Shown piece by piece: positions 39,549-50,040 of a stretch of DNA of 64,000 bases. The notes below the pieces were generated by a model. The model did not search any database, had not been told where the DNA came from, and saw only the letters and a program-made list of their open reading frames with translations. The translations under genes and the position numbers were made by a program. Within the stretch, counting starts at the first letter, position 1. Every line of letters starts with the position of its first letter. Origin of the DNA: Trichoplusia ni (Eukaryota > Arthropoda > Insecta > Lepidoptera > Noctuidae); contig NC_039481.1 of NCBI RefSeq assembly GCF_003590095.1, positions 13,361,895 to 13,425,894 of the forward strand. Reading direction: 5' to 3'.

Positions 39549-39556
39549 TGACGTCA
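39549..39556. promoter_or_regulatory. CRE-type palindrome TGACGTCA
   Basis: A perfect octamer in GGGTGTGACGTCATCATC. It is one of seven in the window. No gene start is recognised nearby. Confidence 0.3.
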
Positions 39557-39840
39557 TCATCGTCTAAACTAACAAACATATTGGTGGGCATTCAAATTGT
39601 GCCCTTATTATAGAACTTTCGAGAACGACGGTTGTAGCACGGTTGCATATCAATTGCAAATGCAATAGGTAGATACCTAATACAAGAATTTTACTATCGT
39701 TACTATTGGAATAATTAATTATTTTAATGAAAATATGTTTGTGGAATAGGTTGATTTTGAATATTTGATTCATTTAAAGTCAATTTTAGTTTTTCAGTTA
39801 TAACCGTTTTAATTGAATTTCTAATTTAACAATAGTTTGT

Positions 39841-40095
39841 AGAGGAGCTCAAGGCTCAGCCACAACTGCGCAAGTTGATCGATCACAGGTTAAGCTACAC
39901 TTAATAAGTTCGGTACGTGGATGGGTGACCATCTCTGTCATAACAAGTTCCTCTGTGTTTCGGAAGGCACGTTAAATTGTAGGGCCCAGTTGTTATTAAC
40001 ACATCTGTGACAATCGTAACAGGTAGTCAGTGGCTAGAAAATCTGACTTCTACAGTACGGTGTTGCTGTTGCCTAGGTTAGTAGGTTGGGGAACT
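39841..40095 (+). mobile_element. 5S-rRNA-related SINE, copy 1
   Basis: The head region 39,883-39,933 (GATCACAGGTTAAGCTACAC, then TCGGTACGTGGATGGGTGAC) parallels 5S rRNA positions 41-91, including both internal promoter boxes. It is followed by the family's body: GTGTTTCGGAAGGCACGTTA, GGGCCCAG and AACAGGTAGTCAGTGGCTAG. A 5S-derived pol III promoter defines the SINE3-like class. The 3' part after 40,095 is missing or unrecognisable. Confidence 0.65.
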
Positions 40096-40569
40096 AGTAA
40101 ATCACTGGTATTTAGCTGTTCAAGGTTATTTTAATTTGAAATTAATGTTTTAAAACCATTATTTACAGTACAACAAAGAACCAACCTTGTTGCTGTTATA
40201 ACGAATTTCAAGACAAAAAGCTATTGTACAAGCAACTAGCTGCAATTGCTACTTACACTATAAGGCCAAACATAAGCTGTTACGATTCGTGAGGTTTTCG
40301 GCTAATGATATATCATGGTGTTTATAATAGGGTTGAGTAACAAGAGGATTTATCACAAAGGGTGTATGTTTGCGAGATTTATTTGGGAAATTATTAATGG
40401 TGACGTATCGCATCGAGGCCTCTTGTCATACAGACCCAGCTAATCTCAATAGAGATAGAGATATTTACAAGTTTAAACCCCGGGTTTGGTTGAGCTTGCT
40501 TAATTCTCGTTGAAGTTAAATGATTGTGTTAGGTATTTCTCTATGAAAATGTGTGGCAGATTTTATTAA

Positions 40570-40761
40570 CTAGCTGTTGTCCGTAATCGAAAATCTCCCC
40601 ATAGGATCATCAAATCGGCATGAAAACTATCCTAAGTGCTAATCCTGATTATAAACTATCTGTGTACCAATTATAGTCTAAATTCGTTCAGTGGTCTTAG
40701 CGTGAGAGAGGAACAAACATTCATACATCCACACATACAAACTTTTGCATTTATAGTAGGA
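40570..40761 (-). mobile_element. Helitron-like non-autonomous element, copy 2
   Basis: On the minus strand it starts TCCTACTATAAATGCAAAAG, then GTTTGTTCCTCTCTCACGC, GGATTAGCACTTAGGATAG, and ends GGACAACAGCTAG before T. The ordered blocks match the plus-strand copy at 20,259-20,433. The 3' CTAG-T junction is intact here. Confidence 0.5.
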
Positions 40762-41233
40762 ATATTAAAATCATTTGTAGATGTCAAATCGATTGAATTA
40801 TTGTGACTTATTAAAAAGAGCAATTTTTGCTCTAAACTTATGAGATTAAGGCCGAAAATCCTTTAACAATTTTTCACTCGTTACGTTTTGATTTGCTAGG
40901 AAATTACGTTTCGTTTTCAATCTATCAACCATTTTAATCCATAGGTAATCATCTGTTATTGTATTAAGGCTAATCCATGAAATGCTATTAATATTAAATA
41001 GTTATAAAATTTGAATTATGGTGTTTGGAAACGGATTGTAATATTGAATTATTAACGACTTTAATTTAAGGTTTGGTTAATTAATTGGTGGTTTAATTGT
41101 AGTTTCCGTATGATCAATGTTTCTGGATATAATGGTATGGTACATTAAAAATAGAACTCTTAAGTCTAGTAAAAGCGTAGCCCTGGAGTCACCAAAATGT
41201 ATGTATATTATCAACATCATTTTAGTCTTAGCC

Positions 41234-41258
41234 CCTAACCTAACCTAACCTAACCTTA
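41234..41258 (-). repeat. Short interstitial telomeric-type run (TTAGG)4
   Basis: The plus strand shows four perfect CCTAA units and a fifth degenerate unit (CCTTA). On the minus strand this is (TTAGG)n, the canonical insect telomere repeat. It directly abuts the 3' side of the minus-strand SINE at 41,262. It may be the tail of that element or repair-inserted telomeric sequence, or chance. Confidence 0.6.
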
Positions 41259-41261
41259 CGA

Positions 41262-41512
41262 TAATAGCTAGTGCTTTACGAAGAGCGACAGCCTATCTGA
41301 TGTCTTCAACCCTGTAACTTGTACAACAAGATACCCTTAGTAAGATTATTTTCAGAATGTCTCAGTACTAACTGTACTCAACGACTGTCAAACAGGTGTA
41401 AATAAAAGCCAGGACACACTGTTTCACGTGCCTTTCGAAACACGTTGTGGCATAAATGGTTACCCATCTACGGCCCAACCGTATCGATCAACTTGTGTAG
41501 TTGAAGTTTACA
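41262..41512 (-). mobile_element. 5S-rRNA-related SINE, copy 2
   Basis: On the minus strand it begins CAACTACACAAGTTGATCGA, has the shortened 5S-like head GTAGATGGGTAACC, then GTGTTTCGAAAGGCACGTGA, and a body ending AGATAGGCTGTCGCTC and GTAAAGCACTAG. It extends further 3' than the copy at 39.8 kb but its 5S-like promoter is partly deleted. The two copies lie in opposite orientations 1.2 kb apart. Confidence 0.65.
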
Positions 41513-41696
41513 CATGACTCCTCTTTTGAATTTAGCAAAAGTAAAAAAGCACTCGTGTAAATAAACCTTCCGTGAAAAGTAAATTAAAACAAAGAATACA
41601 AAAAAAAACACTAACCCAAATTCTAAATCCAAAGAACAGGTACAGAATTATTTTATTCCTCGAGTTGTAATGAAGATTCAATTAGAACGAGATTCT

Positions 41697-41981
41697 TTAT
41701 ATACTCCGAAGCGTGAATGGACCGCGTTGAAAGGACGAGGCTCGTGTAAAAATAACGTAAAACATAAATAAAAAAACCCTACTAACAAACTTACAGATGC
41801 ACTTGAAGTAACCAAGTAAGCGCCTTAACGTAATAAACCTAGAGTCGAATTTTGAAAATTTCGATATTTCCTCGTTCGGTTTTCGCTTGCAGATTTGTGA
41901 GGAAGGAGGGACTGGCACAAAGGCGTCCCAGTCCATATTCATGCAAGCTCGGATGAAAAAGTTGGTACAATACGAGTCGCG
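41697..41981 (-). other. Weakly coding-like open frame
   Basis: A minus-strand frame is open over 41697-41981. Its ATG at 41942 starts MNMDWDAFVPVPPSSQICKR, a plausible protein start, but the remainder becomes phenylalanine-rich. It lies 0.6 kb downstream of the coding-like frame at 42,554 on the same strand. I recognise no family. It could be an exon, or chance. Confidence 0.15.
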
Positions 41982-42195
41982 TCATTAGGGAACGAACGCT
42001 TGAGTGTGGCTAAGTGGCAAGTTACTGGGCCTGGCGGGTACTCCGCACTTTCGTGCTTTCGAGTTTCGACAAGGAATTTCGCATTCGAATTCTTAGAAAC
42101 GTCATAATAATAATGGAAATTGTTTTTTGTTAACTGTGTTTCAGCTCTACAAAGTAGAGCAAACTGACATGATGGATGATGACTAGAGCTAGAAG

Positions 42196-42380
42196 CAATA
42201 GCAAGGATTCTTCCTGTATAAGGAAGGTTTGACCATTGATCACCACACTAGGCCACTGCGGGATGTCAGATTAAAAAAAATGTGTTTCAGATTGACTCCT
42301 GATATTTCCCTTCACCGTTTTTCAGTGGTCTCTTAGAATAATTAAGAGAGTACATATAACTTTTAAAAGGTCCTCGTGAA
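42196..42380 (-). mobile_element. SINE-type repeat fragment (family B)
   Basis: Read on the minus strand it has CGGTGAAGGGAAATATCAGG, then ATCCCGCAGTGGCCTAGTGT, then GGTGATCAATGGTCAAACC. These are the same ordered blocks as at 23.4 and 51.2 kb. It is diverged. Confidence 0.55.
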
Positions 42381-42553
42381 GTATTAAACACTTTAATCTT
42401 ACATTTTTTATATAAAAACAACTAAAAAAAAAACATAATTATTTATTGTAGGTATTTCAGTTTACTCACGCGTATTTACCAGGATCGGCCGACTAGTTTC
42501 TGACCCAACCAAAATTCTTAATCATGAGCTAAGGCGGCGGCAGTCATCATATA

Positions 42554-42889
42554 TTAATACAGAATTAAAAATCTATTTCCAAAGCATCTTTCCGAATGTT
42601 TTTCTTCTTCCTCAGAGTTATTTTCGCCGAGCACCTTCCTTGCAATGCGAGACCTAACAGGGGTACTGAGGACTCTTGAAGGTTCGTCTCGTTTTAAAAA
42701 GCCCTCGAACTCACCAAGGGCGCCGATCTTGCCTGTTTCGTTTGGTCTCGCACTTGATTCAAACGATTTTTGGATAGGGATGTGCTTCAATATCCCAGAT
42801 ATCCGATGAAGATTTTGGAAGATTTCTGTTTGAACATTCATTCGATTGTGCTTTGTTATTATTTTTGTATCCTTTATGGAAGGTGATCC
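42554..42889 (-). CDS. Candidate exon or small gene, unknown function
   Basis: I do not recognise this. The minus-strand frame is open from 42889 to a TAA at 42554. An ATG at 42841 would give 95 residues. If 42889 follows a splice acceptor (ATTAAG just upstream), it is a terminal exon. Composition is unlike the AT noise around it: hydrophilic, with about 44% G+C by eye. Seen from the ATG are a TPVR at residues 60-63, an S/T-P-x-R form preferred by cyclin-dependent kinases, and RKVLGENN at 68-75, which fits the RxxLxxxN destruction-box pattern, followed by EEEE at 77-80. Short motifs like these arise by chance, so no function is claimed. A pseudogene fragment is equally possible. Confidence 0.3.
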   Translation of the reverse strand, partial: GSPSIKDTKIITKHNRMNVQTEIFQNLHRISGILKHIPIQKSFESSARPNETGKIGALGEFEGFLKRDEPSRVLSTPVRSRIARKVLGENNSEEEEKHSERCFGNRFLILY

Positions 42890-43575
42890 TTAATATCAAA
42901 CTTCAGCTCCATAGCTACTTATTTTATTTACAGACATATGTATATTCATTTGGAGTACCCTGTGCGGTGTTCTTATTCACAAGAATTGTGTATTTAATAA
43001 AATCGTAGCTACGTTTTAAACTACCGCGGACATGTACTATGTCGTATAAAAATGTTAGTTAGGAGTTGAACCTGTGACAGTATCTGAAAATTAATCTTCA
43101 CCACATCACTACACTTATTTAAATTCAAAGAAACACCTTTACGAATATCGTTTGATGTGTTGTCAGAACAGTTTTTGATTTGCCGTTCTCAATATCAATA
43201 TGCGTACAAATATGATTAAAAAATTGGAATGCTAAATTTGTTGAAGAAAGTATAAGAATCTAGTTATTTATTTAGAGAAGTCTTTATTGAATTAGATTCC
43301 TTACAAAAGCCGATATGTTTATGTTTCGCTAGAATATTATATTGATCTTATTGAGACACGCTTGAGTAAGTACTTGCAACCAGTTAAAAAAAATGAATGT
43401 TTCTTTTTTAAATTAAATTGAGTTTTTTTTTTCAATAAATCCAAGCAATTTGCCAAAGGATTCAAGTGGGTCTAGTAGAAGAAATTGCAAATTGTGAAGA
43501 ACATAATTACCTTTCTTCAAGAGTGGAAAGTAGCGATGTTGCACCCAAATATCCCAACAGCTAAACAACTCGGAA

Positions 43576-43605
43576 TGACGTCACGCCTGTCAGTGACGTC
43601 ACGTG
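43576..43605. promoter_or_regulatory. Two CREs and an E-box in 30 bases
   Basis: Perfect TGACGTCA octamers lie at 43576-43583 and 43594-43601, 18 bases apart. The second overlaps CACGTG at 43600-43605, the bHLH site for CLOCK/CYCLE, Myc/Max or USF-type factors. The surrounding GCCTG is also repeated. A compact bZIP/bHLH cluster like this looks like an enhancer or promoter element, but no gene start is recognised next to it. Confidence 0.4.
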
Positions 43606-45060
43606 CCTGCCAGCGATATTATGACACGGGTTTTCAGCCAAATACTTATGAAGAACTATAAAGTTAGAAAACATGAACTATTGTATATTCAACCCTATTT
43701 TTAAAGCGTAAAGCTTATTTTCGTTTGACGCATGTCGCAGCACAAATTATATTCAAATAGGAAAAATCTAGGGTTGCCATCTGTGAAATGACTGAGGATA
43801 TGAGTTTTGAAGCTTTAATATTTTAATTTAAATTCGCATGTTTTTTAGCTGGTGCAGATATTTTCATGTTGGAATTTTTAAACTTGATTAAACGTCAAAA
43901 AGTTATGTGCCTTTTTCAATTATGAATTCCAAATTGTACTTCTGGGCAAAGTGAAAATTTCAACAAAGAAACGCAGATAAACTCTTCACACGAGTACCGT
44001 AAGTAAATTGAAAGTGAGTGTCTGAACTTATTATGCTCATTGGTACTGTTAGTAACGAAGGCAGTTTCTAATTATTATTTTCTTGTAACAAATATTCAAT
44101 GTCTCATGAAATTAAAATCCAAATGCCTGTTACGTAGCCCTACAAGAATCAGAAGTAGGTTGCCCTGACAGGTAGTATTTTCAGTTAATTAGTACGATTT
44201 GCAATTTTTTTAGCTTCCACTCAGAAAAAAAAACTACAGCGCTTTGCGAACGAGCGATGTTAAAAATTCGCGGCTTATTTACTTTAAAATTCAGTATATT
44301 TATGAGTTCCAACTGATTTTCTGAGTGAGTTTCACGTTTCATTAAAACTGCTTTTAACATTTGGGGTGTAATAAGGACCGAGAATGTTACCCTAGTATTT
44401 TGTGATATTTCCTGCTTGGGCTTATGCAAGTATTTTTGTATTAAATTCGAGTTCAATTCTGTTTAAACTGGGGCGAACTGAACTAGGTGTATCAATTGAA
44501 CTGTGAATGTTGAAATGTAATTGGAGAACGTAGAATTTCTACTTCATGAACAAAACGAGGTAAAGGAACAGACATACGAGCCTCTATAAGTTTGTTAGGT
44601 TAGAGAGAATCGACTCGTTATGGAAGACTTCCAAAGTCTCGTGTACGAAGGTCTTTGCGTGTACTGAATTCGGTAGCGACAGAAATTAAAATTGCAACCA
44701 CAAACATTTTATACCGTATCGCATAATGTTTTTTCTTACAAAATATACTCAAGCCAACTCACTCAACTCAGGTCCACACCCAGAAATGAGAATGTGTCAT
44801 CTTCTAAATAAATCGAAACATGCATACCAGGTTTGTTAAGTGAAAAGTTTGATATGACTAACCTCTGAATATCTCTTTAACCGTCCTTAAGTACCTCCAA
44901 AACTACAGGAATAAACTCAACCAACATTTTTTAAATTCACGGAAAATAAATTTCCACTTATTGGGTGCATTTTTAAACCCACTAACGGTCGACTCCGTTA
45001 GTTATAACAAACTACACTTAGTATAAAATCTAAATGAGCTGAAAACTTGCGGAATATTAA
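43606..45060. other. Non-coding stretch, no gene seen
   Basis: AT-rich sequence. An open frame on the minus strand (44181-44456) starts with a non-ATG codon and has no recognised motif. Confidence 0.4.
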
Positions 45061-45067
45061 AAAGTAA

Positions 45068-45443
45068 GTGAAGAATAGACCGTGGCTGCTCACAGCGGAG
45101 TTAAAGAACACTGTAGTGCCTTCACACAGCGTAGAGTTAGAAGCAATAGAAGTGGCAAAGGTAATGGAAAAATGTACGCAAGAACATAAATTTTAAATAA
45201 GGACGTGTTTTTCAGTAAAAACGCTTAATGTATCAATAGTGAATGGCTTTGGAATCGTATTGTACAAAAGACGAAGGAAACAAGAGACATCTATATGAGT
45301 CAACTACGCAGCAAAAGGCAAAACAATATGTAACGGATTCCTCAGGGAAAAGTACACAGATCGTTAAACATGAAGGGAGATTCGAATGTCGCAACGAATA
45401 TCTCTATATCCACAACCTCCCTCAAAACTTTAAAGGGGAGTAG
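45068..45443 (+). pseudogene. Coding-like pieces, possibly a broken gene
   Basis: Two adjacent plus-strand frames have protein-like composition. The first, 45068-45196, contains NRPWLLTAELKNTVVPSHSV and ends in a stop. The second, 45243-45443, starts at an ATG (MALESYCTKDEGNKR) and ends NLPQNFKGE. No splice pair joins them cleanly: every nearby acceptor brings in a stop in the needed phase. I recognise no family. They may be remnants of a gene or transposon, or upstream exons of the RS gene that I cannot resolve. Confidence 0.2.
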
Positions 45444-46096
45444 TTAAAAATTTTCTTTTTAAAAAAGCTGCTCCACCAACTCAAAAACCCTCTAATGGAG
45501 GCAACCATTAAGCATTCATCGATTCCTAATTTATCTTACTTCTTTAATTGTTCTTTCTTTCGAAATCGATAAGTTACACGAGAACTTTTTTATTCGATTA
45601 CAATCGATTTGGGAACTCGGTAAATGTCGTAAGTCTTTTCGATAATAATACCGTAGAAAATTTTTCAAGTTAGATTATCGTATTGATGGTGCCTTAATGA
45701 CTTTTCGGGGCGAAGTATATTTTTTAATGTTAAAAGGGTTCTGACTTGTTACAAATCTTTTTCAGAGTTTTAAAAAGCGTAATGAGTTTTTCTTTATGTT
45801 TTAAGTGATTTTATAGAGTCCGACCGTTATTGTTCTTTTGCCATTCTCGTCGGTTCTTTTAGATTCATAATGCTGTCGAATAAAAATTATGAAGTTGATT
45901 TTTTGAGTTACACAGACTTAATGTCTTTGAGTTGAAAGGTTTCAAATTTATTTTAGAACTAAAATAAATGACAGATATCGATTTCACCTAAACTTACAAA
46001 AGTTGACGAAACTCCGCCACCAAGATAATATCAAAGAAGTCAAAGGACTATCAGACCTCATTTCTAAAATCTTGAACCTCCACAAATCCGAAATAG

Positions 46097-46127
46097 TATA
46101 AAACAAAAAAAGACAAAATTTGACAGT
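46097..46127 (+). promoter_or_regulatory. Candidate core promoter of the RS-protein gene
   Basis: TATAAAA lies at 46097-46103. An initiator-like ACAGT lies at 46123-46127, about 26 bases downstream, the normal TATA-to-start distance. The coding ATG follows at 46206, leaving a 5' leader of about 80 bases. This is inferred from spacing only. Confidence 0.4.
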
Positions 46128-46181
46128 GACAGCGTCCTAACGAAAAATACTAAAAATTATTTGTGATTTTTTTGTAAATAC

Positions 46182-46199
46182 ATGGTGGTGGTTTGTTAA
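46182..46199 (+). other. Upstream ORF (5 codons) before the RS-protein gene
   Basis: ATGGTGGTGGTTTGTTAA encodes five residues and a stop. A second upstream ATG at 46199 overlaps its stop and opens a different frame that runs over the main start at 46206. Two upstream starts within 24 bases of the main one would be expected to lower or tune translation. Confidence 0.4.
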
Positions 46200-46205
46200 T
46201 GGTTA

Positions 46206-47895
46206 ATGGAAGGCTATGGTTACCCATATCCCCCGCCGTTCCCGCCGATGCGACCCCCGGAGGCAGAGTACCCTGATCATGGAGATGGCTTTGGCGAGTA
46301 TTATGGACTTGGTCCCCTGAATGAAGATCGCGAGAGAGGCAGGTAAGGAAGTCTCCTCAAAGAAATGTAGCTGATCTCCAGGTTTCTATTGATTTTGATT
46401 GGCACTACTTGCTTTTGATCAGTGAATCTGAAATTGCCAATGAAGAATGCACTTATTATTATAGCATAAAATATCATGAAAAAATTAGTCGAACGTTTAG
46501 TAAAATTATAATCATATTATCCCTTTTTCATATTCCGTCTGAGTGTGTATTGTGCGTGTAAATGTGATGCCAGTATCTTATTTCAAATATTTTTCATTTA
46601 AAGTTTAATTTGTATTTAAGGCGGAGCAGATCGAAACAACGAAAGCGCAAATCCCGGGATTCAAAACGATCACGGAGCGGTAGTTTGCGAGTGAGGTCTA
46701 GATCGCGGTCAAAATCTCGCACCAGGTCTCGATCAAAGTCACGGACACGATCTAGATTGAGATCCAGATCCAGATCCAGGACCAGGTCTAGGACTAGAAG
46801 TTGCAGTCGCAGTCGCAGAAGCAGTCAAAGTCACAGCGGTTCCGGAACACGACAACGAGAACTGAATTACAAAGAACCTGGATTTCTTGATGCATTCAGA
46901 GTTCTATATCTTTCGCGTAAGTCACTTTTCGAATTAACAGATCATTTAATAATATGTAGTATGTAGTAATATTTAAGACAGAAAGCATAAAAAGATCATT
47001 TAGTCATGGAGTACGATGAGAAGAAAAATGTATGTGATGAAGCAGATTTTTCAGATATATTTTTTTTAATCCATTCTTTCTTATTCGACTGTTAGTGTAT
47101 GCACTTTTTGAGCAAAAATCAGTAGACAAGACGTTGATTTTAAATTCAAATACATCTATTGTAGCGAGTAAACACAAGAAGAATCCATCAAAATATTTAG
47201 CGACGAAAAAGCGTCACGATCGCATTCAAGAGATCTTGAAGAGCGATGGTCTTGGCTCTAAGAGGTGGATGTTCTATCCGAGAGTGAAGAACCAGAGTGA
47301 GCCAGCCATCGGTGGTACCGTCGCAGGGACCAGGGATAACGTTGATCAGAGAGTTAAGGTTGGAATTTTTATTACCAAAGTTGATAATTTTGATGATCCC
47401 TTTGTAAAATTCAAAAAATCCAGTGTGTAAATGTCTATTTGCTGGTCAACGGCTATGATAAGTTTTTTGTTAGACCAAAAACAGGCCTCTCAAATATACA
47501 AGTCAGATTAGAAGAAGTGTCAAAATTGCTATTGGCACTTTGCCTAATTACTTCGCTTTGTCTTATCTGCTTAAATCGTTAAATAGCGTAGTAGATTGCA
47601 TACCTGAGGATTCTTTTTTCCTTGAAATGTCAGTTTTTAAATCACAAGGTAGGCGGATGACTGTTTGTTGTGGCGTTACTTGAGAGAAAGACTATTGTCT
47701 GGCAGAAGACCGCTTGAAGCTGATATGATAAATTGATGAAAAATTTAAAGAAGTTTTTTTCTCTATCAGGTCGATGCCGACTTCTTTAGGAAATACAAGA
47801 GAAGCAAGAAGATAGACAACGACGCTCCCATAGCGAAGCTCAAGCGGTGGGAACTGATATTTTATAAGAAGCTGGGCTTTATACAAGCCGTCTGA
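46206..47895 (+). CDS. Arginine/serine-rich protein, four exons, about 273 aa
   Basis: Exons are 46206-46342, 46621-46916, 47096-47358 and 47770-47895. Donors are AG|GTAAGG, C|GTAAGT and AAG|GTTGGA; acceptors TTTAAG, TGTTAG and ATCAG. The phases (2, 1, 0) keep one frame to TGA. Residues 1-45 are proline-, tyrosine- and glycine-rich (MEGYGYPYPPPFPPM). Residues 47-118 form an RS domain of alternating Arg-Ser, Arg-Thr and Lys-Ser. Residues 127-273 are a basic, mixed region including KRHDRIQEILKSD and KLKRWELIFYKKLGF. There is no RNA-recognition motif or zinc finger. RS domains act in pre-mRNA splicing and nuclear-speckle proteins, so a nuclear RNA-related role is inferred. The third donor is weak; a GTAAAA at 47404 is also in phase and would add 15 residues, and read-through would stop at 47430. 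I do not recognise the orthologue. Confidence 0.75.
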
Positions 47896-49990
47896 CTTTG
47901 TTTTTTAGCACTTTTAGTTCAATATATTTAGTTTTTCGTTCATGATCTTGTTTTTTGTAGAATATTTGCGTAAAGAGACATAACAGAAATTAAATATGAC
48001 AATTAGGTATCTTTGATATTGGGCAATTCTTAAATCTGAGTTTTCTACAAAATCTAACGCTCATCGAATCTCTATACATATATTTTTAAATGACAAGTCA
48101 AAATCACGTGTCTGCTATAGAACGATTTTAAGTTATACACATTAATAGAGAGTGTTAAATTGCCCAGTTGACTATGGGAATCTTCTGCATAGTGTAAATG
48201 AAAATTGAAAGACTAGGTACATTAAACTATAAATACAGGTAAAACACTTTCTTTTATCCTCTTTCATCGAAAGTTGCGCTGGTATTAGGAAATAACTTCT
48301 TACGCACACCATCCTTTGAAGTGAGTCACGGTGTATGACCTCAACCCTATTGAACGTCAGCATATGCTGAATATTTCATACAAAATCTACAAATCTACGC
48401 CAAGAGCCAGCGTTCGGCCGTTTTTTCCTGTGGCACGTCAATTTTCCGCGCGATAACTCCTCGATTCGGTACCTAATTTAAAACTTTCGCTGTGTTTTAG
48501 ACGAGCCATTAGTTCCCCCACTCAGATTGTATCCACTCGGATTATGGGGAAATTTATGGTCCCCTGCGAATGTTAGCTGTGTGAGGAATCAATGGTTTTC
48601 TTTTACTTTGCTACAACTATTCGAGTCTTGAACTTTTGGGACAAGCTCCATTGAACTTGCGACGAAAATTGTGAATTACTGTTCACCTTTCTCTTAATAG
48701 AATCGAGTTTCAAATATATGAACATACATGACGTGGTCTTAAAAATGAATTATGAACTAGGAAAAATTTTAATGACGAAAAAAAATCACCACCCACTTAC
48801 TAAACACCTATAGTCAACACAACAATCATTACTTTCAATTAAAAACAAAATGGAGTCGTCAACACGAATAAACGACCATAATTACAGTTAAAATTATAAC
48901 TAGGAAACGTCAACACTCCCCAATATAAATGTTTATGGAGGAAATGTAAAAAGTTCGCGTGACGGAAGTGTATTGAAAGTTTATTGTGAATTGAGCGGAA
49001 TGGGCGCATGAACGGAAACTACGTTTTTTATAGTAGGGTCAGGTAAGCCTATTAATTTCGAAATACTGACAACATAATTTGAATCGATTAATTAACGTGT
49101 ATAATGACCTTTTTATTTTTAAATAGCGACCATTAGCCATGCCTTGGTCTCGTGTTTTATTTGACTTTGTGTGATCATTTATTTGTTCATTCATTCATTC
49201 ATTTATTGTTTTGTTCTAGTGTCAGCTTTTGCTTGTTTTGATTTTGACAAAAAATTACTTTTACGTCGATCTAATGTAACGGTAAACTAATTTTTCTCAG
49301 ATCAGAAAAAGCAGAGACCGAAATTTACCCTTGTAAGTAAAGTTTAAGATACCGAAGCTAGGGGCGAAATATTTAATGTTATACAGCACATGTATCAGTA
49401 CGTCTCTGGAGAAAACAGCTGCAAATCATGTAAATAGTAAACCTACCCACAATATTACGACGATAGAATATCAATTGACAATCGGTTCCAATTCTAAAAA
49501 TTTGAAACAAATTTTCTTTATTTTTAAAGGCGGTCCCTTGAGGAGGTTTTCCACAAAGTGTACAGTCACCCCTTTGGATTGCGGATGGTTAAAAACCTAA
49601 GGCCCACTTTAAAGTTTTGAGACCCCTAAGTGTTTTGTAGTAGGTTGATTTTCCTTAAAATATTGGAATGTTAGTTGTATATCATAAAATATAAAGCATA
49701 ACCCTAGCTTTTTCCGAAGCTTTAGGCTTTTACGAACTTGGAATAAGTGTTGTGAAGCATTTAGTTTTTGTTTCTGCTACCCAGGAATTCATATAGATAG
49801 ATACCTAGAAATCGAATCAACTACGAACAGAAAAAAAGACCCATTAATCCATTAACATTCGATATTTGGCGGACCCAAACAAAAATTGACTGCCAAGAAA
49901 TCAAGTACTTTGCATGCATATAAGCACATAGGTATCAGGGCGGTCACCACCACATTGAAAAGTATTTTTTTTGCAGTACTTGCAGTTGTA
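47896..49990. other. Downstream flank of the RS gene, no further gene seen
   Basis: AT-rich sequence. A TTCA microsatellite (about four units) lies at 49187-49202. No supported exon. Confidence 0.45.
47989..47994 (+). promoter_or_regulatory. Possible polyadenylation signal ATTAAA
   Basis: ATTAAA, the commonest variant of AATAAA, lies 94 bases past the stop codon of the RS-protein gene. In AT-rich DNA this hexamer is frequent, so support is weak. Confidence 0.3.
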
Positions 49991-49992
49991 GG

Positions 49993-50040
49993 AAAGAGAT
50001 GCCGCTCTACGCCATGTAATACGTTGTCTCGCTCCCACAT
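49993..50040 (+). repeat. Short dispersed repeat shared with 17.4 kb
   Basis: GCTCTACGCCATGTAATACG followed by TTGTCTCGCTCCCACA matches the block order of 17,434-17,480. It is a fragment of an unnamed dispersed repeat. Confidence 0.45.

Noticed and set aside
44181..44456. Minus-strand 91-codon frame as an exon
   Set aside because: It has a non-ATG start with a stop directly upstream, AT-rich codon use and no motif.
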